A stretch of 12,807 nucleotides of DNA. Origin: Deltaproteobacteria bacterium. Lineage in GTDB: Bacteria > Desulfobacterota > Dissulfuribacteria > Dissulfuribacterales > UBA3076. Below, piece by piece: positions 6,034-12,807 of this stretch. The DNA lies in contig WTCF01000020.1 in the NCBI GenBank assembly GCA_013138705.1, positions 1 to 12,807 on the forward strand, read 5' to 3'. Numbering within the stretch: the first letter of the stretch is position 1; each line of letters opens with the position of its first letter. The translations under genes were made by a program, and so were the position numbers. The notes beneath the pieces are model-generated. The model ran no database searches. It saw nothing but the letters and a program-made list of their open reading frames with translations, and was not told the DNA's origin.

Positions 6034-7233
6034 CTACCTGGCTGAGAAATAGATGTTTAGGTATTGATCAATTATGTATTCAGATGAAAATTGTTTGGCT
6101 TTGTTTAGGCAATTTTTTGCCAGTTCTAATTTGGACCCATTGGATTGAGTGAGTCCTTTTAATACATTTACGAGAGAGCTTGGGTCATCAGGGTCAAATA
6201 AAAACCCTGTTCTACCTTCATCGATAATCTCAGGCATTCCCCCGCGTTCTGATGCAATTACTGGAATCCCGTGAGCGAAAGCCTCAAGCACAACCCTGGA
6301 AAGCGGTTCATGCCATAACGAGGGGATCACCACGGTATCCACCCGGGCGTAGAATTTCTCAGGAGCTACAAAGCCCAAAAATTCTATTGAAGCTTTAGCT
6401 GTTCGAGCTTTGGACTTTAGATTCTCAACATAATCTAAAGGGCCATCTCCAGCGATTACCAGTGATGACAAACTCTGTACATCCGGGTTGCAAAATGCCT
6501 GAATAAGAAAATTAACACCTTTTTCCGGAACAAGTCGGCCAATAAAACCGATTTTGATGTAGTTACAGAAATCTTTGCTAAATAATGGAGTGTTTCTCTC
6601 GTAAATGTTATGAATCACACAGTTGGGCACACCTTTAAATCTACCGTACTGTAAATGACGGTCCAATATATATTGGCTTACACCGATAACACAATCTACA
6701 CGATGGGTGGACCTTTTTTTGAATGCAGAAATTAATTTGCAGGAGAGGCATTGTTTCAGGCAATTTTTTCCCTGTCTAAACATGGAATTTCTTGGACAAA
6801 GCAGGTAGTAATCTCTTAAGGTATGGACAAGTCGAAGGTTTCGTTTACGTACTTCATGCCAGAGCGCGATGGAAAAACCGGTAATATTATTCGTGTGCAC
6901 CACATCAGGCTTTTCTTTATCAAGGATTTTGCCCATGGTCCGTCCCGTAGCAAGATTGTATATGTCTCTGATATCCCAAAATCTTTTATAAACATATGAA
7001 TGCCTATCGGTAAATGGTCCATGGGTGCTTTTAAATTTCAGGTAATACACCTTCACACCGTTTACTACATCAACCGAAGATTCCGGTGCAGTGCATGCCA
7101 CAACAACATCATGACCTGCGCTGACAAGTGACTCGGCAAGGTGCTGAACTGAGCGCTCAGCACCGCCATTTCCGTATGGTGTGTAAAATTCATTTACCAA
7201 TAAAATTTTCTTCACTGCTGTTTTTCCAGGCAT
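6034..7233 (-). CDS. GT4-family glycosyltransferase
   Basis: The protein has 399 residues with the GT-B layout of GT4 enzymes. The N-terminal domain opens KKILLVNEFYTPYGNGGAER (8-27), where GGAE marks the acceptor-side loop. The C-terminal domain has IGFIGRLVPEKGV, VIAGDGPLDY, an FLGFV strand, and the nucleotide-sugar signature EPLSRVVLEAFAHGIPVIAS (E-x7-E) followed by GGMPEII. It should transfer a sugar from a nucleotide donor with retention of configuration, probably for surface polysaccharide or lipid glycosylation; the substrate cannot be read from sequence. A four-cysteine stretch (CLKQCLSC) near residue 160 recurs in related glycan enzymes. The start is uncertain: ATG 7233 has AAGG immediately before it, and GTG at codon 7 is an alternative. 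No other glycan genes lie beside it, so it looks orphaned. Confidence 0.88.
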   Translation of the reverse strand: MPGKTAVKKILLVNEFYTPYGNGGAERSVQHLAESLVSAGHDVVVACTAPESSVDVVNGVKVYYLKFKSTHGPFTDRHSYVYKRFWDIRDIYNLATGRTMGKILDKEKPDVVHTNNITGFSIALWHEVRKRNLRLVHTLRDYYLLCPRNSMFRQGKNCLKQCLSCKLISAFKKRSTHRVDCVIGVSQYILDRHLQYGRFKGVPNCVIHNIYERNTPLFSKDFCNYIKIGFIGRLVPEKGVNFLIQAFCNPDVQSLSSLVIAGDGPLDYVENLKSKARTAKASIEFLGFVAPEKFYARVDTVVIPSLWHEPLSRVVLEAFAHGIPVIASERGGMPEIIDEGRTGFLFDPDDPSSLVNVLKGLTQSNGSKLELAKNCLNKAKQFSSEYIIDQYLNIYFSAR

Positions 7234-7390
7234 CCTTTTTTGATGGGTTCGTCATCCATCTCTTCGATAAGGAAACAGGATAGATCATCGAATAGTCCAC
7301 GTCCTCCCTTTCAAAATGCCAATCCTAGACCGGATTCTTTCTTGTCTTTTTCATATCTGAGCCCGAATTCATTCGATCTAATGTCTTGCT

Positions 7391-7591
7391 CTATCCCTTG
7401 ATCCCGGAGGTCAGGAAGCTCTTGATAAAGGTCTTCTGGGTCGCTATGAAGAAGGCAATGATGGGGGCACAGACAAAAAGGGTGGCTGCCATCAGAAGGC
7501 TCCAATCCGAGCCGCTTTCCTGCTGCACAAACATACCTAGCCCGATAGTCAGGGTTCTGACACTGTCAGTGTCTGTAATGATAAGCGGCCA
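7391..7591 (-). pseudogene. C-terminal tail of a sugar ABC transporter permease, truncated by the repeat
   Basis: The last ~66 codons of a MalG-type (binding-protein-dependent) inner-membrane permease are present: PLIITDTDSVRTLTIGLGMF, a DWSLLMAAT motif, one hydrophobic segment (LFVCAPIIAFFIAT) and the usual close, KSFLTSGIKG with TAG at 7393-7391. Intact proteins have about 270-300 residues with six membrane segments and an EAA loop upstream; all of that is missing. The permease-like reading begins at the edge of repeat copy 2 (7592), and the W before PLI, conserved in the family, falls on the junction. The frame continues into the repeat for about 20 codons (ATG at 7651), but that part is repeat sequence. 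It cannot form a transporter. Confidence 0.8.
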
Positions 7592-7796
7592 GCTGATAGG
7601 AAATCGCTTTTTGCGATTTGGACTGAAACGGCACTCCCAAGCACCACACACTAATTTCTATAGCACTATTGGAGGCTGTAGGTCAAGAAATTTTCAATGT
7701 GTTGTGAAAAAGAGGGAAAAATAAATGTTTCGGCCCCTGGAGGAGTTAATTCACGCGTATTTTGCGCGCACATGGCCAATAGTTAACTGTGAAAAT
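7592..7796 (+). repeat. 205-bp dispersed direct repeat, copy 2
   Basis: Copy 2 lies in the same orientation as 4618-4822. Its left edge abuts the truncated permease, and its right edge is 12 bases from the stop codon of the alpha/beta hydrolase. The hairpin AAATCGC-TTTTT-GCGATTT is identical to copy 1. On the minus strand this copy has TTGACC followed after 17-18 bases by CTATAGA, a better promoter-like pair than in copy 1, reading toward the permease tail. Confidence 0.9.
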
Positions 7797-7808
7797 CAGT
7801 ATGCTGGC

Positions 7809-8456
7809 TTATTCAACTGTAGAAAATCGCCCGTGTTTCAGAAAGTGATATGTCTCCGTGGCGACCTTTCTGGAGACAACCAGGCCCATATGACTTACAC
7901 GTAGAGTGATGAAATCGCGGGCCTCGGGAATATGCGTCTCCTCAAGACGCACGGTTCCGTCGCCCGGATTACCGACAGCACCGATCAGTCTGCCAAAGCC
8001 GAGATTCAGGGTACCAGCAATGACGCCGAGGTCTCGCTCACCTGACCATGCCGGGACATCACCTTTGAGCAACTGGGTTATGCTGTGGCCGATCAGATGC
8101 TGGCTACCCGGAAAGCGAATGAAGCGCCGCGCTGTTTCATTACCGTGATATGGCGTACCAAGGGCGACGATCCGTCCGGGACGCTGACGGAGAAAAACTT
8201 CAAAGAGCTTCAGAACAACCAGTCCGCCCAGGCTGTGTCCCACAAAATGGACCGTTTGGGCCGGTATTTGCTCTACGAAAGTGTTCAGGCGCGTTGCGAT
8301 TTCTTCAAGATCCAGGCTAGTGCTGGAATAACGGAAAGACCATGGTCGATAGCCAAAACGATTGAGCCTGTGTTTGAGGAGGCTCATTTCCATCCCGTTC
8401 ATCCAGAGGCCATGGACAAGTATGACAGATGCTTCTTTATTCTGCAGTGTCCTCAT
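7809..8456 (-). CDS. Alpha/beta hydrolase (lipase/esterase-like)
   Basis: The protein has 215 residues. HGLWMNG (15-21) forms the oxyanion side, and GHSLGG (73-78) holds nucleophile S75. D166 in GDGTV and H189 in VSHMGL complete a plausible catalytic triad, and the TPYHG segment (101-105) is common in PGAP1/lipase-like members. There is no signal peptide or membrane segment, so it is probably cytosolic. It should hydrolyse an ester or related acyl bond; the substrate is unknown. ATG 8456 has GGGA a few bases before it, a modest ribosome site. It lies 89 bp downstream of the YhaN-like gene on the same strand and may be co-transcribed. The gap carries a period-8 micro-repeat array, so coupling is less tight than between the two genes upstream. 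The family is clear, the role unknown. Confidence 0.85.
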   Translation of the reverse strand: MRTLQNKEASVILVHGLWMNGMEMSLLKHRLNRFGYRPWSFRYSSTSLDLEEIATRLNTFVEQIPAQTVHFVGHSLGGLVVLKLFEVFLRQRPGRIVALGTPYHGNETARRFIRFPGSQHLIGHSITQLLKGDVPAWSGERDLGVIAGTLNLGFGRLIGAVGNPGDGTVRLEETHIPEARDFITLRVSHMGLVVSRKVATETYHFLKHGRFSTVE

Positions 8457-8500
8457 TTTTCCCGGCGCGGTTAATATGTTTCACCTATTTTCCTTTTTTC

Positions 8501-8538
8501 GGTAAACCCTGAACATCTGAACCTTTGAACCCGTGAAC
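8501..8538 (-). repeat. Period-8 tandem micro-repeat (GTTCA-headed octamers)
   Basis: On the minus strand the units are GTTCACGG, GTTCAAAG, GTTCAGAT, GTTCAGG (7 bases) and GTTTACC. The array occupies the gap between the YhaN-like ATPase stop and the hydrolase start. It has the same period and GTT heading as the arrays at 743-782 and 870-902, though the filler bases differ. Confidence 0.6.
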
Positions 8539-8545
8539 GGTTACA

Positions 8546-11500
8546 TTACAGTGAATGCTCGAACAACACATCCTTATCAATATGGGCCTCGGCCAGTTCC
8601 ACAAGATGCCGGTGGTGGGTGAAGAAAATGATTTGCGTCCGCTCGGCCAGTTGGGCCAGGACCTGCAAGGTGGCAACGGCCCGGTCGTCATCAAACTTAA
8701 TCAGGATATCGTCAACGATGAATGGCATGGCCTCGTTTCTTTCCAGATATGTCTCAAGGCTGGCCAGCCGCACGGCCAGATAGAGCTGGTCAGCAGTCCC
8801 GTCACTCATGCCCTCAACACCGACGATCTCCTTGCCGCCAGGCCTGACGCCCACAAGCACTGCATCACCCCTTTCGCTGAACTCCAAACGGAGCCCCTCA
8901 AATGAACCGAGGGTCATACGGGCAAAAAGATCCGTTGATCGTTTCAAAATCGGACCCTGGTTTTTTTCACGGTATCTTTCAATCGCCTGGCTCAAAACAG
9001 TTGATGCGAGCCGGAGGCGGACATATTGTTCCGCGTCGGTTTCAAGGCGAGCCAGGAGCCCCTGCCCTTCTTCGGCCAGCTCGGCAGCCAGGGCACTGCC
9101 GTCCATTTTGCTCAGCTCAGTCCGCTCGCTTCCAATGGTCTGGTCCAGATTTGATTTTTGCCGGATGAACTGTTCGATTTCCTCAGCAAGCCGGTCCACT
9201 ACAGGGTCGATGCTGTCCGGATCAATGCTCTGAGCGTCTTGGATAAATTCGTCAAGGGTTGCACCGCCGCTCAGTTTGCGTAGCTGTTCTTCCAGTTGCT
9301 CAAGTTGGGACTGGATCTGCTGCCGGCTGGCCGAACGCTCTTCAGCCGCAGGCAGATCCTCATGGCTTTTACACCGGGCCTCTTGACACATGGTCGCCAG
9401 TTGGGCATGGATCTTGGCTATCTTCTCTTCAGCGATCCGTGACTTTTTTTGTTCCTGTTGGCCTTGCTGCTCCAGGCTCTGCTGTTGTGTCTTTGCCTTT
9501 CGGGCCCGGGTAAGCCGGGCATTGAATTCTGCAACAGCTTGTTCGACCGGAAGTCCTGACAGGTCCGGGGCCTCGCGCCCCACCAGATTATGGACTTTCC
9601 CGGCAAACGCCTTTGCGTCCGTATCAATGCCATCAATCCGTTGGCGAAGCACCTCCGCCTCTTTGAGCTTCACAAAGAGGTCCTTGATATCCTCTATTAC
9701 AGAGACAGCCTGGGAAGGGTCGGCACCAGATTCAAGACCCAGAAACCGGATCGCCTTTGTCCATTCGGATTGCCATTGCAAGAGGTCCTGTTCGGTCTTT
9801 TTGGCCCTTGATTTTGCTTCTTGCAGATCGTTTCCCTTTTGTTCCAGATCACGGATAACCTGCTCGTGTTCGGACTTTATCAGGGCCATACGATCGACGA
9901 CTTTTTGGCTCCTCTCTATGAGATGGACCAGTGTCTCGTCTGCATAGGCAGCAGGCTCTCCCAAAATCACAAGGCATTCGCTCAATTCTTTGCAATGCGT
10001 CTCGGTACGGGCCTTAAGAACGCCGGCCTTTGCCTTTTGTTCACGAATAGTCGAAACATGGTCTGCCAAAGCCCTCTGGTCTTGGGCCCATACACGCATT
10101 TCCCTTGGCGATTGTGGTGAAATCCCGATTGCTTTCCACTCCGCGAGCCATTCTTCTTTGATCTTTGCAAGCCCAACTTCAGCCGTTTTGACCATGTCTT
10201 TCAAGCGCACACATTGGTTCTTGCGCGTTTCGCGGTCCGCAAGAAGCGTGGCCTTGTTCGCGACCCGATCGGCCTCACGCCTGAGCCGGTCAGCGAGTTC
10301 ATCCGCGTGTTGGACACTGAGCTCATATGCCCCTGCCAGGTCGTCTGCAGGTTGAAAATCAGCTATGAAATCCCGCTCCTGCACACTTGGTTCGTGTCTT
10401 TCCTTCCAGGCCCGAAGAACAAGCTGCCAGCCCTCTTCGCGTCTGCGTCTTGCCTCAAGCAAGTCGTCCTCAGTAGGGACTTCCTGTTCCAGGCGCAACT
10501 GTTCGATCTTGCCATCGAGATCCACCACATTACGTTCAAGCTCATCGATTTCAGCACGCTGCTTTGTAACTTCTCCCTGTGATTCATTCAGACGATGCTC
10601 AAATGCATCAATGGTCTCAAGCGACGGAACAGGCAACTTTTCAAGATCTTCAAGATTCCCCGCCCAGAGTTGCTGCCTCTTTAAAGCAATCTCTGCCGCC
10701 TGCTCAGCCAGCCGGATTTCCGTGCATTCTGTCTGAAAATGCTCTTCCAGCGCCCCGTGTTGTTGCGCACGCTCAATGGCCCCGCTGAGTTCACCGGTAT
10801 CGCGCGGATTTTCAAATCTGGAAAGACGCCTTTTCAAATCGTCTATACGCAGGGAAAATTTAGAAATCTCCTCCCTGGCGCTTTCCATTCTGGTTGCCAA
10901 CTTTTCATGCGTGTTGACCAGTCCCTGGATCCTGACGCTTTCCGCCTTACTCAGCCGAAGCTGTTCAGCCTGATCGAGTGTGAGGTCGTCACGAAGTTCC
11001 TTTAGGATCGCAGTTGCGTCCACCTCCAGGCTATTTCTTTGAATTAAGAGTTCTGAACTGTCCTTCATTGCCTTGCGTTGACTGCCCAGATCCTGATGCA
11101 GTTGTTCGATCAAATCAGCGTTTTCAATAAGGGATTCCGGAATAGCCAGTTCCTCAAGTGCCTTGTTGATCTCTTTGAGACTTTGGCCAGCCTGTGTTTT
11201 GTCGTTTTCTGCAATTCGTAAATTTGTAAGGGCATCCCGCCGCCGATCGCCGAAATCAGCAGGCAGGAGCACTGCATCGGCGCACATCTTAAGATCATTC
11301 AATAGCTCTTTTTGTTGACTAATGGCAGGCAGGGCCTCTCTGATCCTCTCCAGACGATGCTGTTCACGCTGTTTCTGTCCTAAATTTTGATCAATAGATT
11401 GCTTGTGATCAAGCGCCTCACGCAGTGCCCTGTCATGCCGGACCCATTCCTGGCCGGGCAGCTCTGCTTCGCGCAGGGCCTTTTTGTTTTTCTTGAGTGT

Positions 11501-12064
11501 GGCCAGCGCTTCATTGATTCGCTGTGTCTGTCCCCTGGGTTTGAACAATTTTTCAGCTTCTGCCTGGAGTTCGTCCTGGACCTTTCGGAGATCGGAAATC
11601 CCGGAGCCTGCGGCAAAGAGGACCTGGCCCACATCTCCCCCTCCCTGGATGATCTCCTCTCCTCCCTGGACAAGGTCAGCATGGTCAATGCCGAACATCG
11701 TGGCAAATAGATCTGAGTCCACGCCGCCCAGAAACGTATGAAGATGCGATTCGTCAATTAGCGTGGCGTCGTCCTTGGCACGGAGTGTATTGACCCTGCC
11801 CTTCCGACGCACAAACTCAAGGACCGCTCCGTCGCTTTTCAAGAGCTTTCCCCCGATTCGCAGCTTTGCGTATGGATGAATGAATGCGTCTGAAGGCCTC
11901 TCCGGGATTCCGTAGAGCAGTTGTCTGAGCGCTCGCAGAGCCGAGGTCTTACCTGCCTCATTCGGGCCATAGACAATGTGCAGACCTTCATGTCCTTTGT
12001 GGAGATCGAGTATCTTGTCGGTGAACGGACCGAACGCGAGAAGTCTTATCCGGAGTATCTTCAT
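8546..12064 (-). CDS. YhaN/SbcC-like ABC-type ATPase with long coiled coils
   Basis: The protein has 1172 residues. The N-terminal half-ATPase reads MKILRIRLLAFGPF with Walker A GPNEAGKT (33-40). Residues ~180-1020 are mostly heptad-rich coiled coil. The C-terminal half has the YhaN-type signature GMSDGTADQLYLAVRLAS (1085-1102), Walker B PFIVDD (1114-1119) and the H-loop FTHH (1148-1151). The two halves should join into one head driven by ATP, holding DNA together with the nuclease encoded upstream. No CxxC zinc hook is visible in the coil, unlike Rad50 and most SbcC, which favours YhaN. The start is ATG 12064: it has AGGAG 7 bases upstream, overlaps the previous stop (ATGA), and begins at the conserved motif. 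An in-frame ATG 24 codons earlier would lie deep in the upstream gene. The cellular target is not established. Confidence 0.9.
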   Translation of the reverse strand: MKILRIRLLAFGPFTDKILDLHKGHEGLHIVYGPNEAGKTSALRALRQLLYGIPERPSDAFIHPYAKLRIGGKLLKSDGAVLEFVRRKGRVNTLRAKDDATLIDESHLHTFLGGVDSDLFATMFGIDHADLVQGGEEIIQGGGDVGQVLFAAGSGISDLRKVQDELQAEAEKLFKPRGQTQRINEALATLKKNKKALREAELPGQEWVRHDRALREALDHKQSIDQNLGQKQREQHRLERIREALPAISQQKELLNDLKMCADAVLLPADFGDRRRDALTNLRIAENDKTQAGQSLKEINKALEELAIPESLIENADLIEQLHQDLGSQRKAMKDSSELLIQRNSLEVDATAILKELRDDLTLDQAEQLRLSKAESVRIQGLVNTHEKLATRMESAREEISKFSLRIDDLKRRLSRFENPRDTGELSGAIERAQQHGALEEHFQTECTEIRLAEQAAEIALKRQQLWAGNLEDLEKLPVPSLETIDAFEHRLNESQGEVTKQRAEIDELERNVVDLDGKIEQLRLEQEVPTEDDLLEARRRREEGWQLVLRAWKERHEPSVQERDFIADFQPADDLAGAYELSVQHADELADRLRREADRVANKATLLADRETRKNQCVRLKDMVKTAEVGLAKIKEEWLAEWKAIGISPQSPREMRVWAQDQRALADHVSTIREQKAKAGVLKARTETHCKELSECLVILGEPAAYADETLVHLIERSQKVVDRMALIKSEHEQVIRDLEQKGNDLQEAKSRAKKTEQDLLQWQSEWTKAIRFLGLESGADPSQAVSVIEDIKDLFVKLKEAEVLRQRIDGIDTDAKAFAGKVHNLVGREAPDLSGLPVEQAVAEFNARLTRARKAKTQQQSLEQQGQQEQKKSRIAEEKIAKIHAQLATMCQEARCKSHEDLPAAEERSASRQQIQSQLEQLEEQLRKLSGGATLDEFIQDAQSIDPDSIDPVVDRLAEEIEQFIRQKSNLDQTIGSERTELSKMDGSALAAELAEEGQGLLARLETDAEQYVRLRLASTVLSQAIERYREKNQGPILKRSTDLFARMTLGSFEGLRLEFSERGDAVLVGVRPGGKEIVGVEGMSDGTADQLYLAVRLASLETYLERNEAMPFIVDDILIKFDDDRAVATLQVLAQLAERTQIIFFTHHRHLVELAEAHIDKDVLFEHSL

Positions 12065-12807
12065 GGGGCATCTCCTTTTGAGACAAGACGACGGAGCAAC
12101 ATGGGCCGGACCTGATCGAGCATATTTGTCATCCATTCGGTATTGTCCGGTGAAATGGCATCCCTGCCCTCCTTGATCTCCCTTGGCAGCTTCTTCCAGA
12201 AATCATTTAAAGATTCACCAAGCGTCCCAAACCGGGCCGGATCAGATTGGACCTCATCGAGCAAGTGAAGAATCTCGCCCACCGGACCGTCGGCCGGCTC
12301 AGACACCTTGCCTTTGGATAAGGGATTTGTTCGGAGTCTTACCTTTTCGATCCAGATCCGGCCATTACTCAAATCCATGGCCGCTGACCGTATCTCATTG
12401 GTCCAATGCTCCGGATCAGCCGCTAGTTCGGCATGGGCACGGCACGACCCGTCTACCTCAATCCGCGTCACCAATGGCAGGTCGCTTTGTTCAAGTAGTT
12501 CTTTAACCTGTTCACAGATGCGATCTACAACGTCGTCGCCTCTATCCGCGCCTGATGCGTCTACTTCGCACCGCATCCAACGAATGACGTCGAGGGGACG
12601 AAAATCAGCGTTTGCATGGCCGCTGTCATCTACCGTAACTAGCATGCATCCCCTGGGGCCGGTCTCGCGAATGTGCCTTCCCTGAATATTCCCGGGAAAA
12701 ACGATCAGTGGGTCCTCGTGGAGTACTTCCTTTTTATGGACATGCCCCAGGGCCCAGTAGTCATAATCCTTTGATAACAGACCCTCAACCGTACAGGGAG
12801 CGTAAGG
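12061..12807 (-). CDS. SbcD/YhaM-like metallophosphoesterase (DNA exonuclease), 5' part outside the window
   Basis: The frame is open from the right edge to TGA 12063-12061, showing the last 248 residues. Visible residues 16-24 hold DYWALGHVH, where GHVH is the final metal-binding motif of Mre11/SbcD-type phosphoesterases. VFPGNIQGRHIRETGP (36-51) follows, characteristic of the DNA-repair exonuclease subgroup paired with YhaN-like ATPases. The first metal motifs (DxH, GDxxD, GNH) must lie beyond the edge. The remaining ~190 residues form the acidic C-terminal capping/partner-binding region. By family knowledge it is an Mn-dependent nuclease on DNA ends, controlled by the ATPase. The stop codon overlaps the ATPase start by 4 bp, so the two are translationally coupled. 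A methionine at 12645 is internal and not the start. Confidence 0.88.
   Translation of the reverse strand, partial: PYAPCTVEGLLSKDYDYWALGHVHKKEVLHEDPLIVFPGNIQGRHIRETGPRGCMLVTVDDSGHANADFRPLDVIRWMRCEVDASGADRGDDVVDRICEQVKELLEQSDLPLVTRIEVDGSCRAHAELAADPEHWTNEIRSAAMDLSNGRIWIEKVRLRTNPLSKGKVSEPADGPVGEILHLLDEVQSDPARFGTLGESLNDFWKKLPREIKEGRDAISPDNTEWMTNMLDQVRPMLLRRLVSKGDAP

Noticed and set aside
9259..9947. Long plus-strand open frames opposite the ATPase gene
   Set aside because: They are antisense shadows of a G+C-rich coding region, with Ser/Arg/Cys-rich composition and no ribosome sites.
12065..12136. 24-codon N-terminal extension of the YhaN-like ATPase
   Set aside because: It lies wholly within the phosphoesterase gene, has non-conserved composition, and the ATG at 12064 has a proper ribosome site and begins at the family's conserved N-terminus.

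Overview
The window looks like a chromosomal accessory region of an anaerobic, probably Desulfobacterota-like (deltaproteobacterial) bacterium. This rests on the kinds of proteins present (a DUF364/DUF4213 protein, an archaeal-style AAA ATPase remnant, YhaN/SbcD-type proteins) and on hairpin-type intergenic repeats of a style familiar from such genomes. It is an inference; there is no rRNA or other phylogenetic marker here.

Left part (1-4605): a DUF364/DUF4213 Rossmann-like protein runs off the left edge on the minus strand. A textbook RelE toxin and its Phd/YefM-RelB-type antitoxin follow, also on the minus strand, with a palindrome in their promoter. Next come a frameshifted relic of an unrecognised beta-rich protein, a small ORF plus a coiled-coil PD-(D/E)XK nuclease-like gene on the plus strand, the C-terminal tail of an AAA-type ATPase, a long hairpin repeat, and a PAS-GGDEF diguanylate cyclase with intact active and inhibitory sites.

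Middle part (4618-7796): this A+T-rich stretch is bounded by two direct copies of a 205-bp repeat, about 95% identical. Inside are the N-terminal piece of an AAA-type ATPase (84 codons, then stop), about 760 bp with no gene I can support, one intact GT4 glycosyltransferase on the minus strand, and the last ~66 codons of a sugar ABC transporter permease, cut off exactly where the second repeat copy begins. The region reads as a patchwork of rearranged and decaying fragments.

Right part (7809-12807): this is visibly more G+C-rich and compact, and entirely minus strand. An SbcD/YhaM-like metallophosphoesterase runs off the right edge. It overlaps by 4 bp a 1172-residue YhaN/SbcC-like ATPase, and an alpha/beta hydrolase follows after 89 bp. 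The first two genes form a translationally coupled nuclease-ATPase pair likely to act on DNA ends or structures. The hydrolase may be a third member.

The most unusual observations are the 205-bp direct repeats bounding the disrupted middle, the ATPase family represented only by N- and C-terminal pieces in permuted order, a family of period-8 tandem micro-repeats in three separate intergenic gaps, and short imperfect duplications linking otherwise unrelated fragments on the left side.
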